Source of the DNA: Tepidimonas fonticaldi
GTDB taxonomy: Bacteria > Pseudomonadota > Gammaproteobacteria > Burkholderiales > Burkholderiaceae_C
Direction of reading: 5' to 3'
Length of the DNA stretch: 64,000 bases
NCBI RefSeq assembly: GCF_007556755.1
Contig: NZ_VJOO01000012.1
Coordinates: 1 to 64,000 of the forward strand
The translations under genes were made by a program, and so were the position numbers. The notes beneath the pieces were generated by a model. It saw nothing but the letters and a program-made list of their open reading frames with translations, made no database searches and was not told where the DNA came from. Within the stretch, counting starts at the first letter, position 1; the number at the start of each line of letters is the position of its first letter. Shown here piece by piece: positions 17,068-26,461 of the stretch.

Positions 17068-17937
17068 ATGAAACGCATCCTGCTGCTGGTCTTGACCAAC
17101 CTCGCCGTGATGGCGGTGCTGTTGATCACCACCCGCATCCTGGGCGTGGATCGCTTCCTCAGCGCCAACGGCCTGAATCTGACCGCGCTGGCGATCTTCT
17201 CGCTCGTCATCGGCTTTGGCGGCGCCTTCATCTCGCTGTTGATGAGCAAACCCATGGCCAAATGGACGACCGGGCTGGTCATCATCAACGAGCCGCGCAA
17301 CGCCGACGAGGCGTGGATCGTCAACACGGTGCGCCGCTTTGCCGACAAGGCCGGCATCGGCATGCCGGAAGTCGGTATCTACGAGGGCGAGCCCAACGCC
17401 TTCGCCACGGGGGCGTTCAAGGATTCGGCGCTGGTGGCGGTCTCCACCGGCCTGCTGCAAAACATGACGCGCGAAGAGGTCGAGGCCGTCATCGGCCACG
17501 AGGTGGCGCACATCGCCAACGGCGACATGGTGACGATGACGCTGATCCAGGGCGTGATGAACACCTTCGTCGTGTTCCTGAGCCGTGTGATCGGCTACGT
17601 GGTGGACAGCTTTTTGCGCCGCGGCGACAGCGAGCAGTCCGGCCCCGGCATCGGCTACCTGATCACCAGCATCGTGATGGAGGTGATCCTGGGCTTCCTC
17701 GCCGCGATCATCGTGGCCTGGTTCAGCCGCCAGCGCGAGTTCCGCGCCGACGCCGGTGCCGTGGCCTTGATGGGGCGCAAGCAGCCGATGATCAATGCGC
17801 TGGCGCGTCTGGGCGGGCTGCAGCCCGGGGCTTTGCCGCAGGGCATGCAGACGCTGGGCATCACTGGCGGGCTGGGCAAGCTGTTCAGCACCCACCCGCC
17901 GATCGAAGAGCGCATCGCGGCGCTGCAGGCGGCCTGA
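17068..17937 (+). CDS. htpX: Membrane zinc protease HtpX
   Basis: This 289-residue M48B protease has two N-terminal membrane helices, the zinc motif [13 protein letters not shown] near residues 140-150, two further helices, and the third-ligand region [14 protein letters not shown]. HtpX degrades misfolded membrane proteins together with FtsH. The length and ends ([15 protein letters not shown]...[13 protein letters not shown]) are standard. GGAGACTCC gives the ribosome-binding site. The upstream promoter has heat-shock features, in keeping with the known regulation of the family. Confidence 0.95.
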   Translation: MKRILLLVLTNLAVMAVLLITTRILGVDRFLSANGLNLTALAIFSLVIGFGGAFISLLMSKPMAKWTTGLVIINEPRNADEAWIVNTVRRFADKAGIGMPEVGIYEGEPNAFATGAFKDSALVAVSTGLLQNMTREEVEAVIGHEVAHIANGDMVTMTLIQGVMNTFVVFLSRVIGYVVDSFLRRGDSEQSGPGIGYLITSIVMEVILGFLAAIIVAWFSRQREFRADAGAVALMGRKQPMINALARLGGLQPGALPQGMQTLGITGGLGKLFSTHPPIEERIAALQAA

Positions 17938-17982
17938 CCGCGGCCCTGGCCCGGCAGCGCATGCACCGGGCGCCCGCCGCCG

Positions 17983-19842
17983 TCAGCCGTAGGTGACGGC
18001 CAGACGGGTGCTCCGGTCGGGCGGCGGCGGCTCCACCCCCAGCAGGTGGCAGCCCAGCGCCTCGGCGACCTTGATGCCGTCCACCCCCGCCGACAGAATG
18101 CCGCCCGCATAGCCGGCCCCCTCGCCCGCGGGGTACAGACCGGCGGTGTTGACGCTTTGATAGTCCGCCCCGCGGGTGATGCGCAGCGGCGACGAGGTGC
18201 GGGTTTCCACCCCGGTCATGACGGCATCGGCGCGGTCGTAGCCGCGGATCTGCCGGCCAAAGACGGGCAACGCCTCGCGCATGGCCTGCACCGCGTAGGC
18301 AGGCAGCACCGTGGCCAGATCGCCCAGGGTGACGCCCGGTTTGTACGACGGCACCACGTCCCCAGGGGCGCGGGAGGGCCGGGCGGCCAAAAAGTCCCCC
18401 ACCAACTGGCCCGGCGCCAGATAGCCGCCGCCCCCGGCGCGGTAGGCGGCGCTCTCCAGTTGCCGCTGCAGCACCACGCCCGCCAGCGGGTGGGCGCCGC
18501 CGTGGGCCCCCAGCGCGGCGGCTTCGGCGGCGTAGCGGCTGCCCGCGTCGTCGCCAAAGGCGGCGCGCCAGGCGGCAGCGTCGTGTTGCGGAAAATCCGC
18601 GGGGCCGATGCCCACCACCAGCCCGGCGTTGGCGTTGCGCTCGGCGCGCGAGTACTGGCTCATGCCATTGGTGACGACGCGCTCCGGCTCGCTCGTGGCC
18701 GCCACCACCGTGCCCCCCGGGCACATGCAGAAGCTGTACACAGCGCGGCCGTTGTGGGCGTGGTGCACCAGTTTGTACGCCGCCGCACCGAGCAGCGGAT
18801 GGCCGGCGTGGCGGCCCCAGCGCGCGCGGTCGATGACGCTTTGCGGGTGCTCGATGCGCACGCCGATCGAAAACGGCTTGGCCTCCAGGAACACGCCGTG
18901 GCGGTGGAGCTGTTCGAAGGTGTCGCGCGCGCTGTGGCCCAGCGCCAGCACCACGCGGCGCGCGCTCAGGGTGGTCTCCTGGCCGCTGGCCAGGTCGCGC
19001 ACGCGCAGCCCTTGCATCGCCAGCCGGCCGTCGGCCGTGCGCTCCAGCACGAAGTCCGTCACCTGCTGCTCGAAGCGCACCTCGCCGCCCAGCGCGGTGA
19101 TGCGCTCGCGCAGCGCCTCCACCACCTTGACGAGTTTGAAGGTGCCGATGTGCGGGTGCGCATCGTACAGGATCTCGGGCGGCGCGCCGGCGTCCACGAA
19201 GGCCTGCATCACCCGCCGCCCCAGGTGCCGCGGGTCCTTGATCTGGCTGTAGAGCTTGCCGTCCGAAAACAGCCCGGCACCGCCTTCGCCAAACTGCACG
19301 TTCGACTCGGGCGTGAGCACCCGTTTGCGCCACAGCCCCCAGGTGTCCTTCGTGCGGCGGCGCACTGGGCGGCCGCGTTCCAGCACCAGGGGGCGCAGCC
19401 CCATCTCGGCCAGGGTCAGCGCGGCAAAAATGCCGCACGGCCCAAAGCCCACCACGACGGGCCGCTCGCCATCGGCGGGCATCCCGTCCGTCGCCCGCGC
19501 GGGCGGCCGCCACGACATGTCCGGCGTGGGCTGGATGTGCGGATGGCCCGCGCACCGTTGTAGCACGGCGGCTTCCTGCGCGGCATCGGCCAAGGCCACG
19601 TCCACGATGAAGACGGCGCGGATCTGCACGCCCCGTGCGTCGAACGCGCGCTTGAATACCTCCAGCCGGGCGATCGCGTCGGGGGGCACGTCCAGGGCCT
19701 GGGCGGCCAGTGTTCGCAGCGCGGCGATGGGGTGCGGGGGCGGGGCGCGGTCGGCCTCGGTCTCGGCCGGGGCGTCGGCCGCGCGACGGGTTTCGACGGG
19801 CAGGGCCTGCAGCGGCAGCTTCAGTTCGGCAATGCGGATCAT
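17983..19842 (-). CDS. FAD-dependent oxidoreductase (COG2509-like)
   Basis: This 619-residue protein has a dinucleotide-binding motif VVVGFGPCGIFAALTLAEMG near residue 130 and the motifs TPESNVQFGEGGAGLFSDGK and YPAGEGAGYAGGILSAGVDG near the C-terminus. These mark a widespread family of uncharacterised FAD proteins. The first 110 residues form a separate domain containing ARLEVFKRAFDARG. The reaction is unknown; a dehydrogenase or a tRNA/cofactor-related role are both possible. GAGGA lies upstream of ATG 19842. It converges on htpX with 45 bases between. Confidence 0.82.
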   Translation of the reverse strand: MIRIAELKLPLQALPVETRRAADAPAETEADRAPPPHPIAALRTLAAQALDVPPDAIARLEVFKRAFDARGVQIRAVFIVDVALADAAQEAAVLQRCAGHPHIQPTPDMSWRPPARATDGMPADGERPVVVGFGPCGIFAALTLAEMGLRPLVLERGRPVRRRTKDTWGLWRKRVLTPESNVQFGEGGAGLFSDGKLYSQIKDPRHLGRRVMQAFVDAGAPPEILYDAHPHIGTFKLVKVVEALRERITALGGEVRFEQQVTDFVLERTADGRLAMQGLRVRDLASGQETTLSARRVVLALGHSARDTFEQLHRHGVFLEAKPFSIGVRIEHPQSVIDRARWGRHAGHPLLGAAAYKLVHHAHNGRAVYSFCMCPGGTVVAATSEPERVVTNGMSQYSRAERNANAGLVVGIGPADFPQHDAAAWRAAFGDDAGSRYAAEAAALGAHGGAHPLAGVVLQRQLESAAYRAGGGGYLAPGQLVGDFLAARPSRAPGDVVPSYKPGVTLGDLATVLPAYAVQAMREALPVFGRQIRGYDRADAVMTGVETRTSSPLRITRGADYQSVNTAGLYPAGEGAGYAGGILSAGVDGIKVAEALGCHLLGVEPPPPDRSTRLAVTYG

Positions 19843-19934
19843 GCGTCGGTCCTCGGGGCCCGTGGTGATCGGGCATGGGCGCGGATGATACGCAGACCCG
19901 GGGTGCAGGCCAAGCGCACGACGTCAATACCAGG

Positions 19935-19940
19935 GATAAT
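19935..19940 (+). promoter_or_regulatory. -10 element of rnpB
   Basis: GATAAT lies nine bases before the predicted 5' end of RNase P RNA. The -35 position is not well conserved. Confidence 0.5.
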
Positions 19941-19948
19941 CTGCCCGT

Positions 19949-20297
19949 GAAGTCTGCCCGACCGTCGCTGGCGCAAGGCCCGCAAGGGCGCGCTGGAGGA
20001 ACGTCCGGACTGCGCAGGGCAGCGTAGGAGGTAACGCCTCTCCACCGCGAGGTGAGGATCAGAGCAACAGAGACGAGCCGATTCAGTTCGGGTGAAACGG
20101 GCAATCTCTACGCGCAGCAACACCAAGTAGGCCGGCCGGCTCCGGGCGCAAGTCCGGGGCCACCCGTGGTCCCGCGGGCCGTGTCGGTGGGTAGGTGGCA
20201 TCGAGCCGTCCGGGTGACCGGCGGCCCAGAGGAATGGCGGTCACGCGGGGCCCTCGGGCTCCGCGCACAGAATCCGGCGTACCGGCGGACTTCACCC
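19949..20297 (+). ncRNA. rnpB: RNase P RNA (bacterial class A)
   Basis: The catalytic RNA that matures tRNA 5' ends. Conserved landmarks appear in order: GAAGTCTGCCCGACCGTCGC at the 5' end, GGAGGAACGTCCGGACTGCG (core CR-I) near 20005, GGGTGAAACGGGCAATCTC near 20090, AACACCAAGTAGG, CAGAGGAATGGCGGTCACG near 20230, and ACAGAATCCGG...GACTTCACC at the 3' end, which pairs with the 5' end. The length of about 349 nt is somewhat shorter than in E. coli. The ends are estimated from the closing helix. Confidence 0.93.
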
Positions 20298-20324
20298 TTT
20301 ACGAGCGCGCTGCGGGCGGCGCGG

Positions 20325-20672
20325 TCAGCGTGCGCCGGCGGCGATCCAGCGCACCAGCCGCAGCGATTCTTCGGGCGTGAGCTTTTCGTGCGCCGCGACG
20401 CCGCCGAGCAGCCGGTGCTCGCACAGCTGCTCGGCTTTTTTGGTCAGCTCGTCGGCGCTCAGCTGGGCGTAGCGTTGTGCCAGGGCCGCCAACGTCGGCG
20501 CCTTGCCGCGTGGCGGGTCGCCATGGCAGCTCAGACAGCCCTTGTCGAGCGCCATGGCGGCGTCGGCTCGAGCCTCGCCCCCCGCAGTGGCGGCGAGCAG
20601 CCCGGCCGCGAGCCCGGTGAGTGTCCAGCGCGACAGCTTGCCCCGCGATCGGGGCAGCGGTAGGGGGGTCAC
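20325..20672 (-). CDS. Small c-type cytochrome, periplasmic
   Basis: This 115-residue protein has a signal peptide (LTGLAAGLLAATAGGEARADA) and one heme-binding CLSCH motif near residues 47-51. The remainder (LAALAQRYAQLSADELTKKA) resembles class I cytochromes c, although no clear Met ligand is seen and His residues in CEHRLLGG or AHEKLT could serve instead. Its ATG overlaps the stop of the upstream NUDIX-lactamase gene by four bases, so the two are co-translated. Its redox partner is unknown. Confidence 0.75.
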   Translation of the reverse strand: MTPLPLPRSRGKLSRWTLTGLAAGLLAATAGGEARADAAMALDKGCLSCHGDPPRGKAPTLAALAQRYAQLSADELTKKAEQLCEHRLLGGVAAHEKLTPEESLRLVRWIAAGAR

Positions 20673-22348
20673 GGTCGGTCCTCCATCCAGGCATCGAAAC
20701 GTGCACGGTCCAGGCGCTGCAGGTGGGCCAGCAGCGAGCGCCGGGCCACCGGCCAGAGGTGCGGCGGCACATCATCATAGGCGTGGCGCACCCAGACCGC
20801 CAGATCGCCGTCGGGGTGTTCGGCCAGCACGCGGGCGATCTTGGCCTCGCGCTGCAGCCGGTGGGCCAGCAGCCGTTCGATGGCGCGCGGGGCATCGCCC
20901 AGCACATGGCCGTGTGCCGGCAGGATGTAACGGATGCCGTGCTCGTCGCAGGCCGCGCGCAGCCGCCGCAGCGAGGCCAGGTAGGCATCCATGTCGCCGT
21001 CGGGCGGGTCGATGACGGTGGTGCTGCCATTGAGGATGTGGTCGCCGCTGAACAGCAGGCCGTCTTCCTCCAGCACCAGGCAGAGGTGATTGGCAGCGTG
21101 GCCGGGCGTGTGCAGCACGCGCAGGGTGTGGCGATGGCCGCCATCGGCCGCGGACAGCACCAGCCGTTCGCCGTTCGCGAGCGGCCGTTCGGGGCGGAAA
21201 TGGCTGTGCGCCCGCGCCGTCGGCGCGCTGGGCAGGCCCAGCACGGGCGGGGCGGGGCGGCCGGCAGCGCGGCAAAGCGCCTGCAAGGGGTAGGCGCCCG
21301 GCGAGTGGTCCGGGTGCGAGTGGGTGCAGACGATGGCGCGCAGGTCGCCGCCCGCCGCCTCGAACAGCCGCCGCAGGTGATCGGCGTCGTCGGGCCCGGG
21401 GTCGATGGCGATGTGGCCGGTGGCGGTCTCGCCCACCAGATAGCTGTTGGTGCCGGGGCCGGTCATCGGCCCGGCGTTGGGGGCGGTCAGGCGCTGCACA
21501 TGGCGGGTCAGGGCCACCGGCGCGTCGTGCCGCCAGTCCAGGTGGTGTTCCAGTTGCCCGTCGGGGCAGGTCAGCTCCAGTTCGCCAAAGGGCGGCTCGT
21601 GCTCCATGAAGCGGGCTTCCTGCCCGCGCAGCCAGCCCGCCCGGGGGCAACTGACCCATTGCGGGCCTTGGCGGGCCGCGCAGGCGTCCAGTAGGCCCGC
21701 GCTGTCGGGGTGGCGCTGCAGATGCTCCAGGGTACGCACGGTCGGGTAGACCATGGGAAAGTCCCCGGCCGCGTGCCGGTGCAGCGCCTCGCCCGGGGCC
21801 ACCCAGACGGGTTCGAACTGCTCGCGGTTGTCGGCTTGCGGCGTTTGATCCGGCGGCATGCGGGCGATGAAAAAGGGCACGTCGAAGCGCTTGGGCAGAT
21901 CGCGGTCCGTGATCCAGTGCGCCAGCCACCACAGCGCGTCCAGCGCCAGCGTCAGACCGTGCGTCCGGCACTGGGGCAGCAGTGGGCCGTGCCGGTCCAG
22001 GGCCGCCAGGGTGGCGGGGTCGACCCAGCGGCCGTGCGCGTCGCGAGCGAGCAGCACGCCCAGCTCCTCGAAGCTCTCGCGCACGGCGGCCAGCAGGGCC
22101 GGGCGCAGGGTTTCGTCCTGGTCCGGTCGCCAGGCCAGCGCCGGGTCGTGCGCGGCGTCGCGGTCCGCCTCGTCGATGGCGCCGCCGGGAAAGACGTACG
22201 CGCCGGGCGCGAAGCTGGCGCGCGCCGAGCGCCGGGTCATCAGCACCTCCAGGCCCGCGTCGCCATCGCGCACCAGCAGCACGGTCGCCGCCGGGCGCAC
22301 GGGGGCAGGGGGTTGGGGCGGGCGCAGGCGCAGGTGGGGGCGGACCAT
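20669..22348 (-). CDS. NUDIX hydrolase fused to a metallo-beta-lactamase-fold hydrolase
   Basis: This 559-residue protein has an N-terminal NUDIX domain (residues about 15-225: YVFPGGAIDEADRD, then RESFEELGVLL, a Nudix box split by an insertion as in NUDT19-like proteins). A metallo-beta-lactamase domain follows at about 265-480, with GPGTNSYLVG, CTHSHPDHSPG, HTPGHAANHLC and FSGDHI supplying metal ligands. The last 80 residues are a helical winged-helix-like tail typical of LACTB2 proteins. The substrate is unknown; acyl-CoA/nucleotide hydrolysis or RNA processing are possibilities. The gene is coupled to the downstream cytochrome gene. Confidence 0.85.
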   Translation of the reverse strand: MVRPHLRLRPPQPPAPVRPAATVLLVRDGDAGLEVLMTRRSARASFAPGAYVFPGGAIDEADRDAAHDPALAWRPDQDETLRPALLAAVRESFEELGVLLARDAHGRWVDPATLAALDRHGPLLPQCRTHGLTLALDALWWLAHWITDRDLPKRFDVPFFIARMPPDQTPQADNREQFEPVWVAPGEALHRHAAGDFPMVYPTVRTLEHLQRHPDSAGLLDACAARQGPQWVSCPRAGWLRGQEARFMEHEPPFGELELTCPDGQLEHHLDWRHDAPVALTRHVQRLTAPNAGPMTGPGTNSYLVGETATGHIAIDPGPDDADHLRRLFEAAGGDLRAIVCTHSHPDHSPGAYPLQALCRAAGRPAPPVLGLPSAPTARAHSHFRPERPLANGERLVLSAADGGHRHTLRVLHTPGHAANHLCLVLEEDGLLFSGDHILNGSTTVIDPPDGDMDAYLASLRRLRAACDEHGIRYILPAHGHVLGDAPRAIERLLAHRLQREAKIARVLAEHPDGDLAVWVRHAYDDVPPHLWPVARRSLLAHLQRLDRARFDAWMEDRP

Positions 22349-22467
22349 GGCGTGTATCGGTTGTCACCGTTGGTAACAGCGGCGGCCCCGCAGTGGCCGG
22401 CCGGGCGGATCTGGATCACAATGGTAGCGATCCCGCGCCACCGGGCGCGTCACGCAGGAGTCCCGCC

Positions 22468-23178
22468 ATGACACCATTGGATTTCGTCCGTTCCCAGGGG
22501 CCGTCCCAAGGCCCATCCCGTGGCCCGTTGCACGGCGTTTGGGTCGCCGCGCTCGCCACCGCCGTGGCGCTGGGCGGTTGCGCCAACATGTCCGAAGAGC
22601 AAAAGTCGGGCACCGCCAAGGGCGCCATGATCGGCGCTGCCGCCGGGGCTGTGCTGGGTGCCGTGACCGATGGCGGCAAGGGGGCGGTGCGGGGCGCGGC
22701 CATCGGGGCCGGGGCCGGGGCGCTCGGCGGCTATGTCTGGTCCAACCGCATGGAGCAGCAAAAGCGCGAGATGGAGCAGGCCACCGCCGGCACCGGCGTG
22801 GCGGTGACGCAAACCGCCGACAACCGCCTGAAGCTCGAAATCCCGAGCGACATCTCGTTCGACGTCGGCCGTGCCGACATCAAGCCCAACTTCCGGGCCG
22901 TGCTCGACACCTTTGCCGCCGGCCTGAACCGCAACCCTGCGGCGCGCGTGACCATCGTCGGCCACACCGACAGCACCGGCAGCGATGCGATCAACAACCC
23001 CCTGTCGGTCCAGCGCGCGGCGGCGGTGCGCGACTACCTGACCACACGGGGTGTGGCGGTCGGGCGCATCGCGATCGACGGGCGCGGATCGCGCGAGCCC
23101 GTCGCCAGCAACGACACCGCCGAGGGGCGCGCGCGCAACCGCCGGGTCGAGATCTTCGTCGCGGAGCAGGCGAGCTGA
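22468..23178 (+). CDS. OmpA-family outer-membrane lipoprotein
   Basis: This 236-residue protein has a long N-terminal region, then ATAVALGGC, a lipobox with Cys near residue 38. A Gly/Ala-rich glycine-zipper segment ([20 protein letters not shown], residues about 50-90) follows. The C-terminal OmpA domain has [33 protein letters not shown] and the peptidoglycan-binding Asp/Arg residues. It should tether the outer membrane to peptidoglycan. A CACAAT hexamer at 22417-22422 could be its -10, and GCAGGAG is its ribosome-binding site. The stop overlaps the start of dapF. Confidence 0.88.
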   Translation: MTPLDFVRSQGPSQGPSRGPLHGVWVAALATAVALGGCANMSEEQKSGTAKGAMIGAAAGAVLGAVTDGGKGAVRGAAIGAGAGALGGYVWSNRMEQQKREMEQATAGTGVAVTQTADNRLKLEIPSDISFDVGRADIKPNFRAVLDTFAAGLNRNPAARVTIVGHTDSTGSDAINNPLSVQRAAAVRDYLTTRGVAVGRIAIDGRGSREPVASNDTAEGRARNRRVEIFVAEQAS

Positions 23179-24059
23179 TGCGGCTGTCGTTCACGAAGAT
23201 GCAGGGGGCGGGCAACGATTTCGTCGTGCTCGACGAGACGCGCCAGCGCCACGGTCTGACCCCCGCGCAGTACCGCTGGCTGGCCGACCGGCACTTCGGC
23301 ATCGGGGCGGACCAGATTCTGACGGTGCGGCCGGCGCCGACGCCGGAGGTGGACTTCGAATACGTCATCCACAACGCCGACGGCGGCGAGGTGGAAAACT
23401 GCGGCAATGGGGCGCGCTGCTTCGTGCGTTACGTGCACGACGCGGGGCTGACGCCCAAGCGCACCGTGCGGGTGCAGACCCGCGCCGGGGTGCTGACGCT
23501 GGCGCTGCAGGACGACGGGCGCGTGACCGTGGACATGGGCGCCCCCGTGTTCGAGCCGGCCCGGGTGCCGTTCGACCCCGCCGGCCTGCAACCGATGCCC
23601 GAGGGCGCCTGGGAGCGTTGGCCGCTGGCCGTGGCGGCGGCGGGCCCCGCGCCCGTGCCGGTGGCGGTGTTGTCCATGGGCAATCCGCACGCCGTGCTCC
23701 GCGTCGAGGACGTGGACACCGCGCCGGTGGCGCAGTGGGGGCCGGCGATCGAGTCGCACCCGCGCTTTCCGCGCCGGGTCAACGTCGGCTTTTTGCAGGT
23801 GCTCGGGCGCGACCGCGCCCGGCTGCGGGTCTACGAGCGCGGCGCCGGCGAGACGCTGGCCTGTGGCACGGGCGCCTGCGCGGCCGTGGTGGCCGGCATC
23901 CGGCTGGGCTGGCTCGACGAGCGCGTGGATGTGGACCTGCCGGGCGGCCGCCTGACCATCGAGTGGCCCATGCGCCAGGGCGTGCAATCCCCCGTGCGGA
24001 TGACGGGGCCGGCCGAGCCGGTGTTCACGGGCGTGGTGGAGGTGCCGGACCTGCGCTGA
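23178..24059 (+). CDS. dapF: Diaminopimelate epimerase
   Basis: This 293-residue enzyme converts LL- to meso-diaminopimelate for lysine and peptidoglycan synthesis. Both catalytic cysteines are visible: [10 protein letters not shown] near residue 75 and [12 protein letters not shown] near residue 230. The start [20 protein letters not shown] is diagnostic. The ATG overlaps the lipoprotein stop by one base. It precedes DUF484 and xerC in the usual proteobacterial order. Its product feeds the MurE step encoded later in the window. Confidence 0.96.
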   Translation: MRLSFTKMQGAGNDFVVLDETRQRHGLTPAQYRWLADRHFGIGADQILTVRPAPTPEVDFEYVIHNADGGEVENCGNGARCFVRYVHDAGLTPKRTVRVQTRAGVLTLALQDDGRVTVDMGAPVFEPARVPFDPAGLQPMPEGAWERWPLAVAAAGPAPVPVAVLSMGNPHAVLRVEDVDTAPVAQWGPAIESHPRFPRRVNVGFLQVLGRDRARLRVYERGAGETLACGTGACAAVVAGIRLGWLDERVDVDLPGGRLTIEWPMRQGVQSPVRMTGPAEPVFTGVVEVPDLR

Positions 24060-24107
24060 CGGCGCCACGGCGGCGCGGCAGGCGCCCGCGCGCCGCCCGT
24101 CCTGCGC

Positions 24108-24113
24108 CACAAT
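24108..24113 (+). promoter_or_regulatory. -10-like CACAAT upstream of the DUF484 gene
   Basis: CACAAT is followed by CGGGG; a transcript would start near 24120, before the DUF484-xerC pair. Confidence 0.3.
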
Positions 24114-24155
24114 CGGGGCTGCTCGCGCCCCGTGGCGCACGCCGGAGACCCGCCC

Positions 24156-24848
24156 TTGAACCCCACCGCCCCGCTGCAGCCCATCACCGAGGACGACATC
24201 GCCCAGTTTCTGGTCAACACGCCGGACTTTTTCGAACGCCATGCCGAACTGCTCGCGTCGGTGCAACTGACCAGCCCGCACGTCGGCCGTGCGGTCAGCC
24301 TGATGGAGCGGCAGGTCGAGATCTTGCGCGAGCGGCTGCGCCAGCTTGAGCTGCGGGCGGCCGAGATGATCCGCCACGGCCAGGAGAACACCGGCCTGCT
24401 CGACCGTCTGCACCGCTGGACCTGCGAGTTGCTGGCGGTCAACGACCCGGCTGCGCTGCCCGCTGCCGTCACGGACGGGTTGGCGGTGCGCTTTGACGTG
24501 CCGCAGGTCGCGCTGAAGCTGTGGGGGGTGGCCCCGCCGTGGGCGGATGCGCCGTTTGCGCAGGGCGCCAGCGACGATGCCCGGGCCTTTGCCACCTCCT
24601 TGCGCCAGCCGTTTTGTGGTGCCAACCCCGGGGTGGAGCCGGTGCAGTGGCTGGCCAACCCCGACGCCGCGGTGTCGCTGGCGCTGCTGCCGCTGCGGCG
24701 CGCGGAGGACGCACCCGCCTTTGGGCTGCTGGTGTTGGCCTCGCCCGATGCGCGCCGGTTCCAGGCCAGTGCGGGGACCGAGTTTCTGGCCCGCATCGGC
24801 GATCAGGCGGCCGCGGCGTTGAGCCGCCTGCTGCCGGCGGCGGACTGA
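24156..24848 (+). CDS. DUF484 family protein (GAF-like)
   Basis: This protein of about 230 residues starts with a typical DUF484 N-terminus, ITEDDIAQFLVNTPDFFERH, and a short coiled coil (SLMERQVEILRERLRQLELR). A GAF-like domain follows, with LLPLRRAEDAPAFGLLVLAS and AGTEFLARIGDQAAAAL at the end. The function is unknown; it is almost always found between dapF and xerC. TTG 24156 is preferred because GGAG lies nine bases upstream; GTG 24132 in the same frame is the alternative. Confidence 0.82.
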   Translation: MNPTAPLQPITEDDIAQFLVNTPDFFERHAELLASVQLTSPHVGRAVSLMERQVEILRERLRQLELRAAEMIRHGQENTGLLDRLHRWTCELLAVNDPAALPAAVTDGLAVRFDVPQVALKLWGVAPPWADAPFAQGASDDARAFATSLRQPFCGANPGVEPVQWLANPDAAVSLALLPLRRAEDAPAFGLLVLASPDARRFQASAGTEFLARIGDQAAAALSRLLPAAD

Positions 24849-24876
24849 CCGGACCGGCGGTGCGCCGGCGCTTGCG

Positions 24877-25908
24877 ATGGATGCGGCGACCGACGATCTG
24901 GCGTTGATCGCGGACTATCTGACCCATGTCCGGGTGGAAAAGCGGCTGGCCGCACGCACCCAGGCGCTGTACGCCGAGCATTTGCACGATCTGTATCACC
25001 GTGCCCAGGCCGAGGGCACCGGACTGAAAGCCGTGACCCCGTCCCAGGCGCGCCGCTGGGTGGCCCAATTGCACGCGGCCGGCCGGCAGCCGCGCGGTAT
25101 TGCCTTGGTGGTGTCGAGCTGGCGCGGGTTCTATGACTGGCTGGGGCGCACGGGGGGCATCGACCGCCACCCCCTGCAGGGGGTGCGGCCGCCCAAAGCG
25201 GGCAAGCCCCTGCCCAAGGCCCTGGCGGTGGAGGAGGCCCTGCGGCTGGCGCAAGGCCCCGGGCAGGCCGTGTCCGGTGACCGGGCGGCCGAGGCGCTCG
25301 CGCATGCGCAGCGCCGCGGCGACCGGGCCATGGTGGAGCTGCTCTACGGCAGCGGCCTGCGCCTGGGGGAGCTGCTGGGGCTGGACGTGCAGCCCGGTCC
25401 CCACGCCCGGGGGTGGGTCGATGCCCAGGCGGGCGAGGCCCATGTGTGCGGCAAGGGGGGCAAATGGCGCACCGTGCCGGTCGGCGGCCCGGCCCTGGCG
25501 GCGCTGGCCGATTGGCTGTCGGTGCGCGCGCAACTGCTGCGGCTGCCGGACGAGCCGGCGCTCTTCGTCGGCGCGCGCGGCGAGCGGCTCACGCCGCAGG
25601 TGGCGCGCCGCCGTCTGGCGGCCTGGGCGGCCGAGGCCGGCGTGCCCGTGCATGTGCATCCCCACATGCTGCGGCACAGCTTTGCCAGCCATGTGCTGCA
25701 GTCCAGCGGCGACCTGCGCGGCGTGCAGGAGCTGCTGGGCCACGCCAGCATTGCCAGCACCCAGATCTATACGCGGCTGGACTTTCAGCACCTCAGCCGG
25801 GTGTACGAGGCCGCCCATCCGCGCGCCCGCCGTGGCGCCGGCGATGCGGCTGGGCCGGGCGCGGCAGAGTCCACACCGCCCGCCGCTGCGGGTAACCCCG
25901 ATGGGTAG
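24877..25908 (+). CDS. xerC: Tyrosine recombinase XerC
   Basis: This 343-residue site-specific recombinase acts with XerD to resolve chromosome dimers at dif. The N-terminal SAM-like domain is at residues 1-90. The catalytic domain shows GSGLRLGELLGLD (Arg), GKGGKWRTVPVG (Lys), HMLRHSFASH (His and Arg), and LGHASIASTQIYTRLD (His and the tyrosine nucleophile). The C-terminus is extended by about 35 Ala/Gly/Pro-rich residues after the catalytic tyrosine region. It follows dapF and DUF484 in the conserved order. Confidence 0.92.
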   Translation: MDAATDDLALIADYLTHVRVEKRLAARTQALYAEHLHDLYHRAQAEGTGLKAVTPSQARRWVAQLHAAGRQPRGIALVVSSWRGFYDWLGRTGGIDRHPLQGVRPPKAGKPLPKALAVEEALRLAQGPGQAVSGDRAAEALAHAQRRGDRAMVELLYGSGLRLGELLGLDVQPGPHARGWVDAQAGEAHVCGKGGKWRTVPVGGPALAALADWLSVRAQLLRLPDEPALFVGARGERLTPQVARRRLAAWAAEAGVPVHVHPHMLRHSFASHVLQSSGDLRGVQELLGHASIASTQIYTRLDFQHLSRVYEAAHPRARRGAGDAAGPGAAESTPPAAAGNPDG

Positions 25909-25998
25909 TCGGGTATCCGCTCGCACGACAATGGCCAACCCGACCGGGAGGCGACCCAGACCTCCCGCACCTCTGCCACATCATCAGGAGATCGGTCC

Positions 25999-26427
25999 AT
26001 GAAAGCCCTCTGGCGCACCCTCACGCTGTTTTTCGCCTCACTGGCCTTTGCCGCGGCGGCCCAGGCGGCCGAACCCGTCAAGGTCGTCTACCACCTGAGC
26101 GAAGGCATCCCCCAGGCATCGCGCGCGGTCCAGAACATCCGCAACCACCTGGCGGCCGATCCGTCGGCCAAGATCGTGGTCGTGACGCACGGCCTGGGCA
26201 TCGACTTCCTGCTCGAAGGCGCCACCAACCAGATGGAGCAGCCGTTTGCCGGCGCAGTGGCCGATCTGGCCAACCGCGGCATCGAGTTCCGCGTGTGCAA
26301 CAACACCCTGGTGTCGCGCAAGATCGACGCCGCCAAACTGGTGCCCGAGGCCAAGATCGTGCCCTCCGGCGTGGCCGAAGTCGCGCGGCTGCAGGCGCGC
26401 GAGGGCTTCGTCTACCTGCGGCCCTGA
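25999..26427 (+). CDS. Secreted DsrE-family protein
   Basis: This 142-residue protein has a signal peptide (TLFFASLAFAAAAQAA) and a DsrE/F-like fold: VKVVYHLSEGIPQASRAVQN, KIVVVTHGLGIDFLLEGA and a single cysteine in IEFRVCNNTLVSRK at the position of the sulfur-carrying Cys in DsrE relatives. Family members carry sulfane sulfur; here the protein is exported, so a periplasmic sulfur carrier is plausible but unproven. CAGGAGATC is the ribosome-binding site, and a GACAAT hexamer lies at 25927-25932. Confidence 0.82.
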   Translation: MKALWRTLTLFFASLAFAAAAQAAEPVKVVYHLSEGIPQASRAVQNIRNHLAADPSAKIVVVTHGLGIDFLLEGATNQMEQPFAGAVADLANRGIEFRVCNNTLVSRKIDAAKLVPEAKIVPSGVAEVARLQAREGFVYLRP

Positions 26428-26447
26428 GTCCGCGCCGCCCGGGGTGG

Positions 26448-26453
26448 GACAAT
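26448..26453 (+). promoter_or_regulatory. -10-like GACAAT, eight bases before the rlmI start
   Basis: GACAAT, then CCACCCCC, then ATG 26462. There is no Shine-Dalgarno sequence, which predicts a leaderless transcript. Confidence 0.45.
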
Positions 26454-26461
26454 CCACCCCC

